A stretch of 64,000 nt of DNA from Nectonema munidae (GCA_030549495.1 JAUIRK010000361.1:62001-126000); one strand, 5' to 3'. Positions 36,415-48,229 are shown, counted from the first letter of the stretch. Numbers and translations: made by a program. The notes: generated from the sequence alone by a model not told the origin.

Positions 36415-36985
36415 GTAAGCATCTCTTTTTCCAATATAACTAATCTCTATTATTCCATTTACTTTAGTTTTTTGCGTTTAGCTTCTTTTTTTAAGTCGCT
36501 ATGCATTATAAAAATGTAATCCTAAAATTCCTTATAGCTCACACTTTCAATTTCTTTCTTCTTTACAAAGTTTTCATGTTTTCTTACTTTTTTTAATTGT
36601 GTTACGTTTACGATGTCCCATTCTCTCTGATACACCCTTAATCTTAATATTTGTTGCCCAAAAATCTTTCATCCATATCAAAATTCTATACACTTGATTT
36701 TTAAGTATAATAGGCTCTTCATTTAAAATCATATCTCGGACTTCTCAGTCATACCCTGGTTTTCTTCCTCTGAAGAATTCAAAGGTTTTTACGGTTAAGT
36801 AGTGCTCTAGCGACGCGATTCTACGTGGTTAGTAATCAAGCTATCACTAGACAATAAATTTGTTTCCCAAATTGGGAGCGTTCGCGTTAGGATTGTATCG
36901 TTCTCTCAGTTGTATTTATATATTGTCACATAAATTCTTGTAAAATAATATATATAACGAGGTATAGCTATGCATTAACAAGGGT
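36415..36985 (+). other. CRAMP1 intron 8, 5' part
   Basis: AT-rich intron sequence, nothing recognised before the structured GC-rich island. Confidence 0.55.
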
Positions 36986-37079
36986 CGGTAGGCGTTTAGT
37001 GGGATGGAAAGTCCAGTTAGACTTGGACTCAGCATTCCGGGCGGGCCACGATATCCGAAAGGATGGGTGCGAACGTCAC
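36986..37079 (+). ncRNA. GC-rich, highly structured island of unknown identity
   Basis: A sharply GC-richer block of about 95 nt in AT-rich intron. It contains an outer pairing GGGATG (about 37000) with CATTCC (about 37034) and, nested in it, a hairpin AGTCCA ... TGGACT. Further on, ATCC-GAAA-GGAT is a perfect 4-bp stem with a GNRA tetraloop. Stretches like TAGGCGTTTAGTGGG and GGGTGCGAACG vaguely recall A and B boxes of a polymerase III promoter. It is not a recognisable tRNA, 5S, snRNA or hammerhead core. It could be a tRNA-derived SINE head, a small ribozyme-like fold or an unknown small RNA. Confidence 0.35.
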
Positions 37080-37259
37080 AAAACAACTTAATTAATTAAT
37101 TAATTCTCAGTTCAATGAAATGTGCAAACGATTCGTCAAAAGCTAATAACGATAGATGTTCATTTACAGTAGATATGTTTGGAACCACAATCATGGGAAG
37201 GGCAAATTTACTCACAATATCTGATTTTTGATAAGTTACAGGTTTTTATAATAAATTAG

Positions 37260-38090
37260 ATAATCTTTTCAGCCAATAAGAACGAGTAATTCTAAATTCT
37301 CAAGGAACTTGTAAATGTTTAAACCGCATAACAAATCATTTCCTTTCCACAATGCATTTTTTGGCTCTACTGGGCTGTAGAGCCCTCGACTAGGCGAAGC
37401 ATCAAATTTTATTAAAAGTAAAAAACACACAAAGTAAAAAGGAGTTAGGGGAGGGATTAAGGATAGGAAAATCAAAAGACTCATCACAAGGGGCGTGCGT
37501 CGTCTTATATAGTCCTGTATGATCCCCGCGCATGATCCCCTAGAAGGAAAGTTGGCTGGATTCTTTCCTGATGGTATATATTGTGTGTTTGCTTGAATCT
37601 TTCGCAGGAGAATTGGAAATTTCTTTTCAAAGCTTAGGATGATGTTGCGTAGCGTTCTGGAGTCTGAGCCATTATTATTCACCGCGACATGATATTCGAA
37701 TTACATTCATACAGAATGTATGATGTATGTATGTATTTTGGCGTGAAAAAGAATTTTGTTGTGTTGATCTCCATAGCGTGTTCTCCACAATCTAAGTAAA
37801 GAAATGTTTTAATGTTGTACCTAGATTCTTGCTTGAAGGCCGCTATGATCTCCGAAAGAACGAGTTTGAGTACCTCTGGCCTAAAATTTGCTCCCATGGG
37901 TAAAGCTAAATGTATGAATATATCACATATATAGATCTGAAGTCTTTTTCATTTTCCCACTCTTAGTCCCTCCCCTAACTCCTTCTTACTATGTGTGTGT
38001 TTTTCTCATTATTTGTGTTCTGCGTTTTTTACTTTTATTAAAATTTCATGCTTCGCCTAGTCAAGAGCTCACTAGAGCCAAAAAATATTA
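37260..38090 (-). mobile_element. Old retroelement fossil with inverted flanking repeats
   Basis: A minus-strand stretch includes YIPSGKNPANFPSRG, a pattern found at the end of RNase H in BEL/Pao or DIRS-type elements. Sequences of about 120 bp at 37345-37465 and 37957-38090 are inverted copies of each other (both carry a GACTAGGCGAAGCAT block). This is unusual for ordinary LTRs and leans towards a DIRS-like or rearranged copy. The fossil is incomplete, broken in several places, and looks old. Family assignment is tentative. Confidence 0.5.
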
Positions 38091-38305
38091 GTCTTATATA
38101 TATTTATAAAACCCGTTTCCTTAATTGTACTAGCCCATTCAAGGTTTTTTTGAATAATCTAAATTGCTTATGCTTTTTATAAGTATGCATATTTATAAGA
38201 ATGTTAATTGCAGTCCAAATTTCCATTGCTCTGTCTTTGGTACTGCGAGTTGGGATATACTCTAGTTTTCTATTTTTTGGATTGTTAATATTTTTTCTTT
38301 TTCAG

Positions 38306-38462
38306 AATTCACAAACTAGAGAACGCTTTTTGAGAATGTTTCGAGTTTTGGCGAATATCGCGAGTACAGAAATAAAGTCAAAAAGGAGTTTTTACATGAA
38401 TCATTTGTACGAAAAGACGTCAGAACACAAGTCGGCCAATGCCTCCAATCCTAGTACTACTC
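38306..38462 (+). CDS. CRAMP1: CRAMP1 exon 9
   Basis: Residues 532-583, NSQTRERFLRMFRVLANIAS then TEIKSK. It matches the family block LHKQRLLSCLLKLISTEVNPK. The acceptor is a strong TTTTTTCTTTTTCAG. Donor GTAATA after ACT ACT C leaves phase 1, completed to CAA by exon 10. Confidence 0.87.
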
Positions 38463-38888
38463 GTAATATTTTTCAAAATATTTTACTCTTCCTTCCTTCC
38501 TCATCATCCTCTCTCTATTTTGTTTCACTTTGTATGTAAAGGCTTTTATTCTAACTGATGAATTCTTATGGGCTGGATGCATTTCATCTTGATTTTCCAA
38601 TTGTGCAAGCCTATTTTTTTGCAAAAGTGAGCAAGTTTGATATTTCATTATCAAATTGAAATAAACTTTAAACCGTTGAGAACCAGACTTTTGAAGACTA
38701 ATCCTCTGCTTTCTTCATCCATCGAATTTTATATATGCAGACGAATTATATTTCTTAAAGAAACTAAACTTGCGATTTTCCATCACGTTTGGAGAAGTTA
38801 TTAACCTTCGCAAGACAGAATTGGGAGTTTTACTCCAATACATTTTTGAATTGCAGATTTAGCCTACTAACATATACAAACCCTATAT

Positions 38889-41186
38889 TCAAATTATCAT
38901 GTATATTTCTATAACAGCCTTAATTTTATAAAAAAAGATAAAAAATTTCATTAAAAACGCTTTAGTAGATGGTTGAATTGAATCTTGCTCAATTCCATAG
39001 AAACTTATGGGATCTCTTGTAAGACGGTGTGTAAAGGGATCATTGCACCTTGCTCGCATTGATAGTTCATTTAACTTCAACGATAAATCTCTGATGAAGT
39101 ACTTTCTCCCACTTTTGCGAGTTGAAGGAAAAAATTCTGGATAATTGTACTTTTGTATAATCCAGCTATTGTGAGCTACAATGTCCAGATAATTACAAAA
39201 TTTCAGAAAAGGCCATTTCCTTGAGGGTTTATATATTTTGTGAACTCTCTCAGCATTCTATTACTAACATCTACACCTGATTTATATTTGTTATATTCTA
39301 TCAATGTCTCAGGCTTATGTTTTTCACCTATCAAATTTATCATACTCAAGTGCTATGAGGACAAAACATACAGCTTTAAAATTCTTAGTGGCGTGTTTTG
39401 TAATACTCAGTTAAACTACTTTAAGTCTTTTAAAATACTGAGGTCTAATAACTAGAGGCATGAATTTGCGGTTAGCTCTTACGGTTCCATAATTATTTAA
39501 TTTTGCCCATTTACAAAGATTGTGTGAAGTAAAAAAACGATCAGTAAAAATTCCAGAACCATGATGCAGTTCTGCTTGTGTTGCAAGTCTTTTCACAATT
39601 TCTTCCGAAGCAAAATAGCGTTTGTCTATCAACCCTGTAACATAAATTTAAGGTGCTAAAATGTAATAGTTACGAGCATCGTTGCAATGGTAACATTTGA
39701 TTCCATAATGCCCAGGTTTGGATCGATCGTAAATCTTCAAAGAAGATTTGCCGCGAAACTTTAGAAGTTGCTCATCTATGGTAACATATTCATGAGGAGT
39801 GAAATACTTATGTCAGCTTTGAAAAAAATGATCATGTAGGATTCGAATTGGGGACAACTTATCGTTGAGATTTCTTTCCCTCCTGACATCAAAGCGGATG
39901 AGAACATATCTCAATTCATCACAGCTTTGAGAAAATGCTCTCCGTTTTTTTGTGAAAATAGATACTTTATCTCAAGGCGTTTATTTTTAGCTTGACCAAT
40001 GAAAAAAAGAGTAGAAAAATACGCGAACAAATCACAAATTGAAAACTTATCATAACAGTATTTCAAATTTTGCTAATGATTAATTTCACTTCTACAAAAT
40101 AAAAAGTCTATTAGCAATTTTTTATTTATGAGTCAAAAAATTACTGACTCAAATCATTTATTTTTTAAAATTTTGAAGGTGGAAGGTCATAAAAGTTATA
40201 AGCACGATATATAATCAATACGATTTTTATCCATTTTAAAATCTTCATTAGGGAGGATCGCAGCCGAAATGGTAGTAGAGGGTACCAACTTGCGAAGTTG
40301 GGGAAAAATTAATATTTGTGCATTTTAATACGACAAGTTCTAATTTTAATTTTTAACTATTAAATTAGATAAAGCTCAATTAAAGCAACAATTAGTCTCT
40401 TATTTGTTATTTTAAAAACTTGTATGAAAAAGCCTATTTAAGTTTTTTGAATTTGTGGATATTATATAATTGTAAATCGATTTTAAATTGCAATTTTTTT
40501 CAAATTTTTCAACTTAAAAATAAGATAAATAATAGCCAAGGTAAAATTATATATAATACATATATAAATGTATATGGTTGTATATATACATATACATGGT
40601 TGTACAGAGAGAGAGACGCAGATTCAGAAGGATGACATGGTTTTGCAAAATGGGTTTCACACCCCCAATAAAATTTTTAAGGGCGGATGTACGTCCCTAA
40701 TGTTTTGGCAAAATTATGGTAAAACAAGGTATAGGAATCATGATCGGAATCGGTGAATGGCAAATATAATATATCGGCATTATGTGGAATTGCTACATCC
40801 CTAATCTTATTTCAACATTCAGAATTAGGTTACATACAAATGAAAGAGAAAATTAAATAAACTTGCAAAAAAACTTCATCCATTTTTGTTTTAGTGGAGC
40901 GAAATATGTAACAAATAATCTCTTGAGTGAAAAATAGTTTGAAAATATCCAAGGAACTCCAACGATTTCTAATATTTTGTGAAAATGGTCTGCCATATGT
41001 TGAGGATAAAGGTTCCCATTGAAAAATGGTACCATCCGAAGCAATAAGACTATCCGAAACACTAAAAGTTTCATCCGAAGATTGAGAATCCTCATATACA
41101 TATGTTGCGGTTTCAGAATCATGAGAGTATGTATAAGAAGAAATACTCAACTCGGAAGAAGAGAAACAACCGAAGATGGAAGACAT
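38889..41186 (-). pseudogene. piggyBac transposase pseudogene (element 3)
   Basis: The N-terminal piece at 40830-41186 contains DSLIASDGTIFQWEPLSSTY, typical of the acidic start and first conserved Trp of piggyBac proteins. 39411-39632 encodes HHGSGIFTDRFFTSHNLCKW, the second Asp block, followed by NNYGTVRANRKFMPLVIRPQ, which resembles element 2. 38889-39080 encodes part of the C-terminal region. The middle (about 39650-40100) is recognisable only in scattered frames, and 40140-40830 looks like unrelated AT-rich filler with a TA/CA microsatellite. It is much more decayed than element 1. Confidence 0.75.
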
Positions 41187-41504
41187 TATAATGAACGAGT
41201 TTTCGAATTTATGATATGAATACGCTTTTCATAGAAAAATGCTTCAAGGCCAGATAATTTGTAAACAGATATGAGGGTGGCTCGTCTGTTTACAGTAAGG
41301 AAAAATATCAATGAAAATTGTTTCAAGGTCACAAGAATAATAGAAATAATTACTGATCTGATGATCTGACGATTATTTATATACTTCATAATCTTCTAAT
41401 ATAATTTTGACGACAACTTACCGATGTACGCATTTCTACAAACAAATAAATCATGCATAAAAGAAGCTTCTAGTGATATAAAGAATTTTTAGTTTCCTGG
41501 GCTT

Positions 41505-41853
41505 TTCAACCGGCGTCCACATAATAATTCAGGGGTCCATATGCGAAATATTATAAATAGGATGTGCTCAATGATATTTTGATGGTAAAATGAAGAAAAC
41601 CAGCTCATAAACATTTTTATTTAAAAAAAGTAAATTTTTCACTATAATTATTATAAAAATTGAATTAAAATTGGTTTGCTTTCATTTCAATATGAATTCT
41701 AATTATATATTATTTTCTTTTTCAAAAACTTAAAAATTTTATTAGTGAAAAATATTAAAGTAAAATATTTTTTATCTCCAATTTTTATGAGGGGTCACTA
41801 ATAAAAAAAGGAGAGAAAAGGGACCCATGAATAAAAAAGGTTGAGAACCAATG
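41505..41853. mobile_element. Decayed hAT-type MITE nested in piggyBac element 3
   Basis: The right end AGGTTGAGAACCAATG matches CTGGGCTTTTCAACC at the left only loosely. GGGGTCCA and GGGACCCA subterminal blocks support a Charlie-like origin. No clean target duplication is visible. Confidence 0.55.
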
Positions 41854-41861
41854 GTTTAGAC

Positions 41862-42054
41862 CAGCGTTTTTCAAACTGTGGGTCCCTACCCTTCAGTGGG
41901 TCGCGTGAAAAATAAAATGGGGCGTGACAAAAAAGATGCTGAATAAATTAATCTAGTGAACAAAGTTTGTCTTTTTACACCTAAGTATTATGGATAGCGA
42001 TGCAAACTGTGGTTCTTGCTATGGGTCGCAGTAAAATAAGTTTGAAAAACGCTG
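41862..42054. mobile_element. hAT-type MITE, 193 bp, exact 8-bp TSD, nested
   Basis: It begins CAGCGTTTTTCAAACT and ends AGTTTGAAAAACGCTG, a perfect 16-bp inverted repeat. The flanks 41854-41861 and 42055-42062 are both GTTTAGAC. It lies directly beside the decayed MITE and inside piggyBac element 3, making it one of the latest insertions in that stack. Confidence 0.93.
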
Positions 42055-42325
42055 GTTTAGACAATGAATTCTTTCCATTTTTATGTAGTTGTACTTTTTC
42101 AAATTTATTTTCATAGATGGCGTTAAAATCAAAATATATTTTAGCGTTTCTAAAGGATTAAACAGTTGTTTAGTAAGAAATAGAAAGTGAATATCTTGGA
42201 AATATAGCATAATAGTAATAAAATCGAGAATATTGTCCTTTTATATTAAATTTTCATTTTGGAAGTTTTACGGCATATATCCGTCTTTCGCGTATGCAAA
42301 AAATCATCCGTCTTGCGAAGGTTAA

Positions 42326-43010
42326 GGAAGTCTCGACAATATTCAATAATAAGGAATCTCAACAAGCTCACTCAATATTTGAAAGTTTCAATAATGTTTA
42401 CAAAACCTTTTTCTATGAAAAAATATCTTGTTTATATTTAGCGATAAAACTATAGGATTAGACCGAATGCACAAAATCTCATGACAGGGTAGGTAACTTC
42501 AATCAAAACCGACTTTGAAAACTTTTGCCCTTAAAACAACGTCTACTTTAATCATTATTAGCTACAGACATAACAACTTTTGAAAAAATAAAATAAGTTA
42601 TTATTTATTGGCAAAATAAAAATGAATGTTTATTGAGGGGTACAGGCGTTGGAGTCGTGGCTATAATATAGTCGAATTGGGAAAAACTGGTTCAACACTT
42701 ATATATATATTATATATATAGAAAATACACACATATACAAAGTTTCACTCTTTCCACGTACCTTTGATTCCTGTGTATCACCAGATATATGCGGATGAAT
42801 GGAAAATATTGCAACCCTAATAAATGATATTTTTTATTCTCTTCTGATTTATTCTGAAGAGTGGAAAATCATTTAATGATGTCATAAAATAACAATATTT
42901 CAATGATTTCTCAAATTTTTGCTCCATTTTAAATCATTCATTGCATATAAATACATAATTTTTCACAATCTCTGTATCAAGACATACTTTAATGGTATGG
43001 AGTGCATGTT
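42326..43010 (+). other. CRAMP1 intron 9 spacer
   Basis: No gene recognised. A short TA-rich microsatellite lies at 42690-42720. Confidence 0.6.
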
Positions 43011-43160
43011 GGGGCTTGATCAAGGGTTGGTTAAATACTTGGTTTCGATAACTCAATGTCTTGGTTTCTATCCTGTATCAAGCCTCCTTTCCTCATAGTT
43101 CGATACAAGCTGCGCAATTGTGCCTTCTCGATTAAAACACTCCACGTTACCTTTACCTTA
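43011..43160 (+). repeat. SINE-A copy 3
   Basis: Contains GGTTGGTTAAATACTTGG (A box region), then CATAGTTCGATACAAGC and a terminal ACGTTACCTTTACCTT. It is more diverged than copies 1 and 2. Confidence 0.72.
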
Positions 43161-43898
43161 AGATGCTCAAAAAAATTTTTCTTTATCAGAGGTCCAAAGC
43201 ACTTTTAGATTCTGAAACGCTTGGTATAGAGGACAATTTCAATTCAATTGACTTAACTTTTTGTGGGCTAACAACGAATTTCTAATTAAAATGTTCATTT
43301 CATTCCACAATTGTCTGAGCCTTGTGGTAAGCCCGAACTTGAAAGTTTCTTTCATGAAATTGAGACTAACATTTCGCAATATACTTTCGTAAAAGTCATG
43401 AGCGCTAAATTTGCTTGTTAAGAAGTTTTCTAATACGACATGCATATCTTGAAAGCTTGAAACAAGAATCAAAATCAAACTTAGCATAATTTGTAGTCAT
43501 ACCGCCAATCCAACACTACCTCTTCGCTCGATCTCTTCATTAATTTGTCGTGTCCTTCACTGTTAATCCAGTCGTTTTAATACCACCTCATGATCGCTTT
43601 TTAATATTTTTCTCTATTTACCACTTTTTAATGGTACTTATCTAGTGAAGAAACATATGTTTTATCTCAATAATAATAAAATCAAGATTGCATTCGATAA
43701 TTTATACTTTTATTCATTTGTATATATTTATGCATGCATGTGTATAAGTGATGGATATTTAGATAAAAAAGTTGGGGTGTGCTCAATGTTTTAGGATGAT
43801 ATATATTTTATATGAAAACGACCTTAAGATAATTAAGGGTGGTGAGACCCGATTCACCCCAACAGGTAGATCCATTATTCGTGAATATGCAGTATTCA

Positions 43899-44040
43899 GG
43901 GGGCGTGAGTAATGTTGGTTAGATGCTGGATTCAATAACTCAAGGTCTTCGGTTCGATCTCGCATCAAGCCTGCTTTCCTCATAGTTCGATACAAGCCGC
44001 GCAATTGTGTCTTCTCGATAAAAATACCCCTTTACCTTTA
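43899..44040 (+). repeat. SINE-A copy 4
   Basis: Begins GGGGCGTGAGTAATGTTGGT with A box TTAGATGCTGG and B box GGTTCGATC, followed by CATAGTTCGATACAAGC. It lies in CRAMP1 intron 9, 740 bp from copy 3 and in the same orientation. Confidence 0.75.
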
Positions 44041-44271
44041 CGTTCAAACAAGTACAAGTAAGGATTTGGTTGGATGCGAAATGCTCGCCTAAAGTGGAAA
44101 AGTACAATTACCGACTGCCTTTCACATTCACTAATATCAATCTACCTACACCCTGGAGACCACTGAAAAGCATATAAATACTAATACAATACTCAGTATA
44201 GACACTTCTTTTTTACAATAAAGTATTTTCTCCCTTGGCAATCAGTATGAACCCAAAGATTTTTGTATGAT

Positions 44272-44376
44272 AATTTCCGCTTGTGTCGAACTATGATCAA
44301 AGAAAGTTTGATGTTGGATCGAACCCAAGACTTTGTCATATCGAAGTGAAGTATCTAATCAACCTTCCCTCTTCCT
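44272..44376 (-). repeat. SINE-A copy 5, truncated
   Basis: On the minus strand it shows the B box (inverse of GATCGAACCCAAGAC) and A box region, and the CGAACTATGATCAAAG body. The 3' part is missing or diverged. Confidence 0.65.
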
Positions 44377-44451
44377 CCCGCCATCATATTTACTATGTTA
44401 ACATATTTAGTTTCTTGTTTTAGTCTCATTGTTGATATACTTCCTTTAAAA

Positions 44452-44839
44452 CAGTGTTTCCTAAAAGGATAGAATTTCCCGCTAGTTACAAATTTGAAGT
44501 TTTATAGGGAGAAATAATCATACTGCTATAATTTTGAAATTCGCAGTTATTTTTTAAAAAAATTATTGTTTACAAAAGATTAAATTGGGTTGGTACTTTT
44601 CACCCAAATACACATAAATACACTTAAAAAAACTGAAATCTCTTGATATTACTACACCAGTGAAGAAAAAGCGACATTATTTTTCTAAATGATTAATACT
44701 CATATTTTTTTCTTTCATATCTTCTATCTGATTGAAATTAGTATTAAACAAATTTATGAAAAAAATTTTTTTTGAATATTTTTTATCCACAAGGAGTGAT
44801 GTAAAGAGGAAATAATAGGAATGAGTTTGGGAATCCCTG
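44452..44839. mobile_element. hAT-type MITE, 388 bp, exact 8-bp TSD
   Basis: It begins CAGTGTTTCCTAAA and ends TTTGGGAATCCCTG, an imperfect inverted repeat. The flanks 44444-44451 and 44840-44847 are both CTTTAAAA. Its right end resembles that of the hAT relic ending at 48069, so the two are probably related. It ends 105 bp before CRAMP1 exon 10. Confidence 0.85.
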
Positions 44840-44944
44840 CTTTAAAAAATGGTAAATTTTAAGGTTTATTTTTGGCTGTTTATCCCATTTTTAAAATCAA
44901 GCCTTCATCACTTTTGTTTTTTATCCCGTTTCTTTTTTCCCCAG

Positions 44945-45094
44945 AAACGGCTCAATCACAGCAAGTGATGGAAGAGAGTGCAATAAATGTCAACCTCTCT
45001 CCCAAGCCCGTACTTTCACCGTCTTCCAGATTTGCTGCCAATCCTGTCAAGATCAAAAGCAAGGCAGATCTCTACACTTTATTCAAACCATCTC
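44945..45094 (+). CDS. CRAMP1: CRAMP1 exon 10
   Basis: Residues 585-633 (TAQSQQVMEESAINVNLSPK, then PVLSPSSRF and KADLYTLFKPS). It is Ser/Pro-rich, corresponding to the linker after the KLISTE block in the family. Acceptor TTTTCCCCAG, donor GTAAGC; enters and leaves in phase 1. Confidence 0.82.
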
Positions 45095-45669
45095 GTAAGC
45101 CTCATTTTTAAATCTCTATTCCATTCCATCACTTCTCTTTTTTTAGTTAACGACACAAGTTTTACTAATTTTCATACATCTCTATTTTTCTTAGTGTCTG
45201 TTTTGTCATCGTTATAACCATTTTATTTCTATGTACCACTTAAAGATTCATTTTCTAGTTGCGTACCACCAACTAGAACTTTAACTCTCACAATTAATTT
45301 CTAACCTTGACATTCTATATTTTTAAGTTTAGGAATACAGTAATAGAGACACACATACACAACACAAATATACGATATATAAATTAAAAAAAAATAAAAA
45401 ACTAAACATATTTTATCAGAATTTATATTTAAGCATAAATAAGCAAAAAAAAATTTTTATTACAATTAGTAGTCTAATCAGTGTGACTGTTGTGCTTGTT
45501 TTTTCTACTAATTTAGAAATGCGTGGAGTTATTTTACTAACAGAACATCGGAAATTATGTTTTGGATTTACAAAACGGTTTCTTGTTTTCGATTTAATTG
45601 TAAAAAGAGTAAAAAACCTTGCTCACATTCCCAACTTGTTGGGAATATGAGAAGCTGTTGAATTGCACT

Positions 45670-48069
45670 TTTTTAAATTGCTGGATATGAAGAACTTACA
45701 TTTAACCAAAAATTGGCTAATTTTCGTTTTTCAAACTTTTCCTTCGCATTGTAAAGCAAAGAGCTCTTCTTGCTCACCTGTTTCACTGCGACGTTACCAG
45801 GATCAAAAGTAAATGGATTTCGAGTTTGAGGGCAGAAATATTCATTACGATCAATAGAAAAATAATGTTTTATTTCGTCTTTTAACAAGAAAAGATGTTC
45901 GATGACTTTTTGGCCAAATTCAATAGTAATCCTTTCTCGAAAATATGCAAGATTTGCGAACATTCCTATCCGTTTGTTTCAAATGTTTTCTATCCACAGA
46001 TCAAGCTTCCGTGTTACAGCAGTGAGTTTAATTGAAATATCAAAAACATTACTTTCAGATCCCTGAAGAGAAGAATTAAAGTTATTTAAAACTCCAAAAA
46101 TGTCTGACAAGTAGGCGAGGTGGAGAAGCAAATCGTTATCTTCAAGAATCTTTTAAAACTCGTGGTTTTTTGTTTGAAAAAACTTAAGCAGTTCATTCCT
46201 AAGCACAAACAGACGCATAGTCGTTATATTGCTTATTCATGAAGTGTAATCTGATCCAATATCTTCGCAGATGGTCTTTTTATTTTAACAACCATGTTTA
46301 AACTTGTCTTTATTTCGAGAGGGAGTATTTTAGCAGTAAGTGCAAATCGATGTAGAAAACAATGTACAGAGGTGACCGAAGGAGACACTGCTTTAACTCT
46401 TGTTTGAAATCCAGATTTTCTACCAAGCATAGCAGGAGAACAGTCTATTGTGCAGTCTACTAACGTGGCCCATTGTAAACCATTTTCTTTGAAAAACCTA
46501 TAAACAAACTTGAAATGTCTTCTCCTTTTGTTGTAGTTTGCATTTTATTACTAAACAGCAACTCGCTTTGAATGGCATTTTCAGTAGCACAACGTACATA
46601 TACCAGGAGTTGTGCACAATTTGAAACGTCTGTTGTGTCGTCAAGTGGTATAGCAAATCCATATTTAGAGTTTTGTCCATTGTAACGACTTGTTCATTAA
46701 ATCAATGGAAATTTCTATAATATGTCTTTGTATGGTATTATTAGACATCGGGACGCTGATCAATTTTGCAGCTGCTTCATCGCCAATGAGATGCTTTGTT
46801 AAAATCTTTGTGGCAGGCATGATTAATTTTTTAGCTATTGTGTAGGGCCTTTTGTTTTTAGCCACAAGAAGTGGAACTTCATTACAAGGCTGTTACAATC
46901 TCCACTGATTTCTTATATTGCTTTCCTGTTTTATCTATTCTTTGTTTTTTTGCATTTCCCCAAGTCGTTTGAAAAAATTAGAATCACGGTTCTTAAGGTC
47001 AGGGTGATTAGTCTGGAGAAGACGCTGTAAAAAGCTTGGCTTCATTGATGCATTTGATAATGTTTTCATACAAATCACACACTGTGGCACAAACTCTTCT
47101 TTATTTTCATCTCAATAAAACCAAAATCTATATATTCATCTTTATACTGTCGTTTAGGCATTTATATTTTACAGTTTACACTTAAATAATAATCAAAAGT
47201 AAAATCAGAAGTTTATTTTGAGTCATAAATAAAAGACTTTTTTACCAAAAATAATTATGAAAAAGGTGTTTTTATGTTTACTCTTTCAAAAAAAGATGTA
47301 TTCAAATTAATTATTGTAAAAAAGATAAAAATAACTAGAACTGTGACAAACTAAATCTTTAAAAAAGGTACTTTTGTAACAACTTTCAATATTTTTGTGT
47401 AAAATATCCTATGACTCAAATTTGTTTGTGGTTAAATTTCCCCATCATAGATAAAAAATAACTAACGTTACAACCTGTTTCAAAAATTTAAAGACACAAA
47501 AAAATGTTACATTTTGATTAAATCAGCAAACTGTCATAAAAGTTGAAACTTATTGAAGTTATCATAAAAACAACTTACAAAAAAGAAAGAAAGATCAGTA
47601 AGTAAACCAAAAATTCTTTTTATGATTGATGACAAAATCGATTACAATGTGTTAATTGAACAATAATTACGTGATAATCAGATTTATTTCAGTAAAATTG
47701 ATCAAAAACAATGAGCAATGTATGTGACAGAGAAAATTATTAAGGCCCACTGTATTTTATCAAGAATACGAGCAAAATAAATGTATATCAAGAATTGCCA
47801 TATAGGCGTTTTCACGTTGTATTGACTCGTTGATTACTGACGTTCGACAACAAATACAGAGTTTACAAGAAAAGAATCTTATATATGTGTGTTATTGTTA
47901 GCAAAAAATATATTGAGAGAGATTTAAGATGCCAGAAAACTTTATGCATTTCAAAAAACATTTTGAGATTGAGGGTAAAAATTGTTCAAAATATAATTTT
48001 TTTATTTTTTAGGGAGACATTTTTGTACCACTTGAGAAGCTACCGCGTACCACAGGTTGGGAATCCCTG
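45670..48069 (-). mobile_element. Broken hAT transposon (ZBED type), right end defined
   Basis: The right end AGGTTGGGAATCCCTG closes at 48069. GTACCACTT and GCGTACCAC blocks lie just inside it, and similar blocks recur at about 45229-45270 on the other side of the coding part, in the same orientation. A left terminal repeat and target duplication were not found. The element must start after CRAMP1 exon 10 ends at 45094, so the left border is uncertain. Confidence 0.7.
45673..47163 (-). pseudogene. hAT transposase pseudogene, ZBED/SCAND3-like
   Basis: Starting at 47163 on the minus strand the sequence reads MPKRQYKDEYIDFGFIEMK. After a frame change come C-x2-C and MKTLSNASMKPS with NHPDLKNRD, a BED finger close to that of the hAT at 15.2-16.9 kb. 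Later pieces are LIMPATKILTKHLIGDEAAA with SNNTIQRHIIEI (46665-46865), KYGFAIPLDDTTDVSNCAQL (catalytic Asp block, about 46600-46680), a second Asp/Cys block (DCSPAMLGRKSGF region, 46233-46450) and a C-terminal helical part (45673-45963). At least five frame breaks are visible. Not functional. Confidence 0.8.
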
Positions 48070-48229
48070 GCCTAAAGAGAGCCCATCTAATTTTTCACAG
48101 GATTTTTGGGTGTTTAATGCAAAGGACAGTAAATGTACGACTCTTATTTTAGAGGATTTGTATCAAAGAGCTTAATGCTTTTAAATGAATTAAATATAAG
48201 GTTGTAGAGCAATCCTTAAATGTTTACTA

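Larger units (their letters stand above)
38805..42321 (-). mobile_element. piggyBac element 3, TTAA-flanked, with nested MITEs
   Basis: The flanks are TTAA at 38801-38804 and 42322-42325. The ends CCTTCGCAAGAC and GTCTTGCGAAGG are a perfect 12-bp inverted repeat. On the minus strand a degraded transposase runs from about 41186 down to 38889. hAT MITEs lie within it at about 41505-41853 and 41862-42054, so they came later. The element sits in CRAMP1 intron 9. Confidence 0.88.

Noticed and set aside
38746-38860. Open frame after TATATGCAG that could be a CRAMP1 exon between exons 9 and 10
   Set aside because: The frame runs across the TTAA border (38801) and terminal repeat of piggyBac 3, and exon 9 already joins exon 10 in phase.
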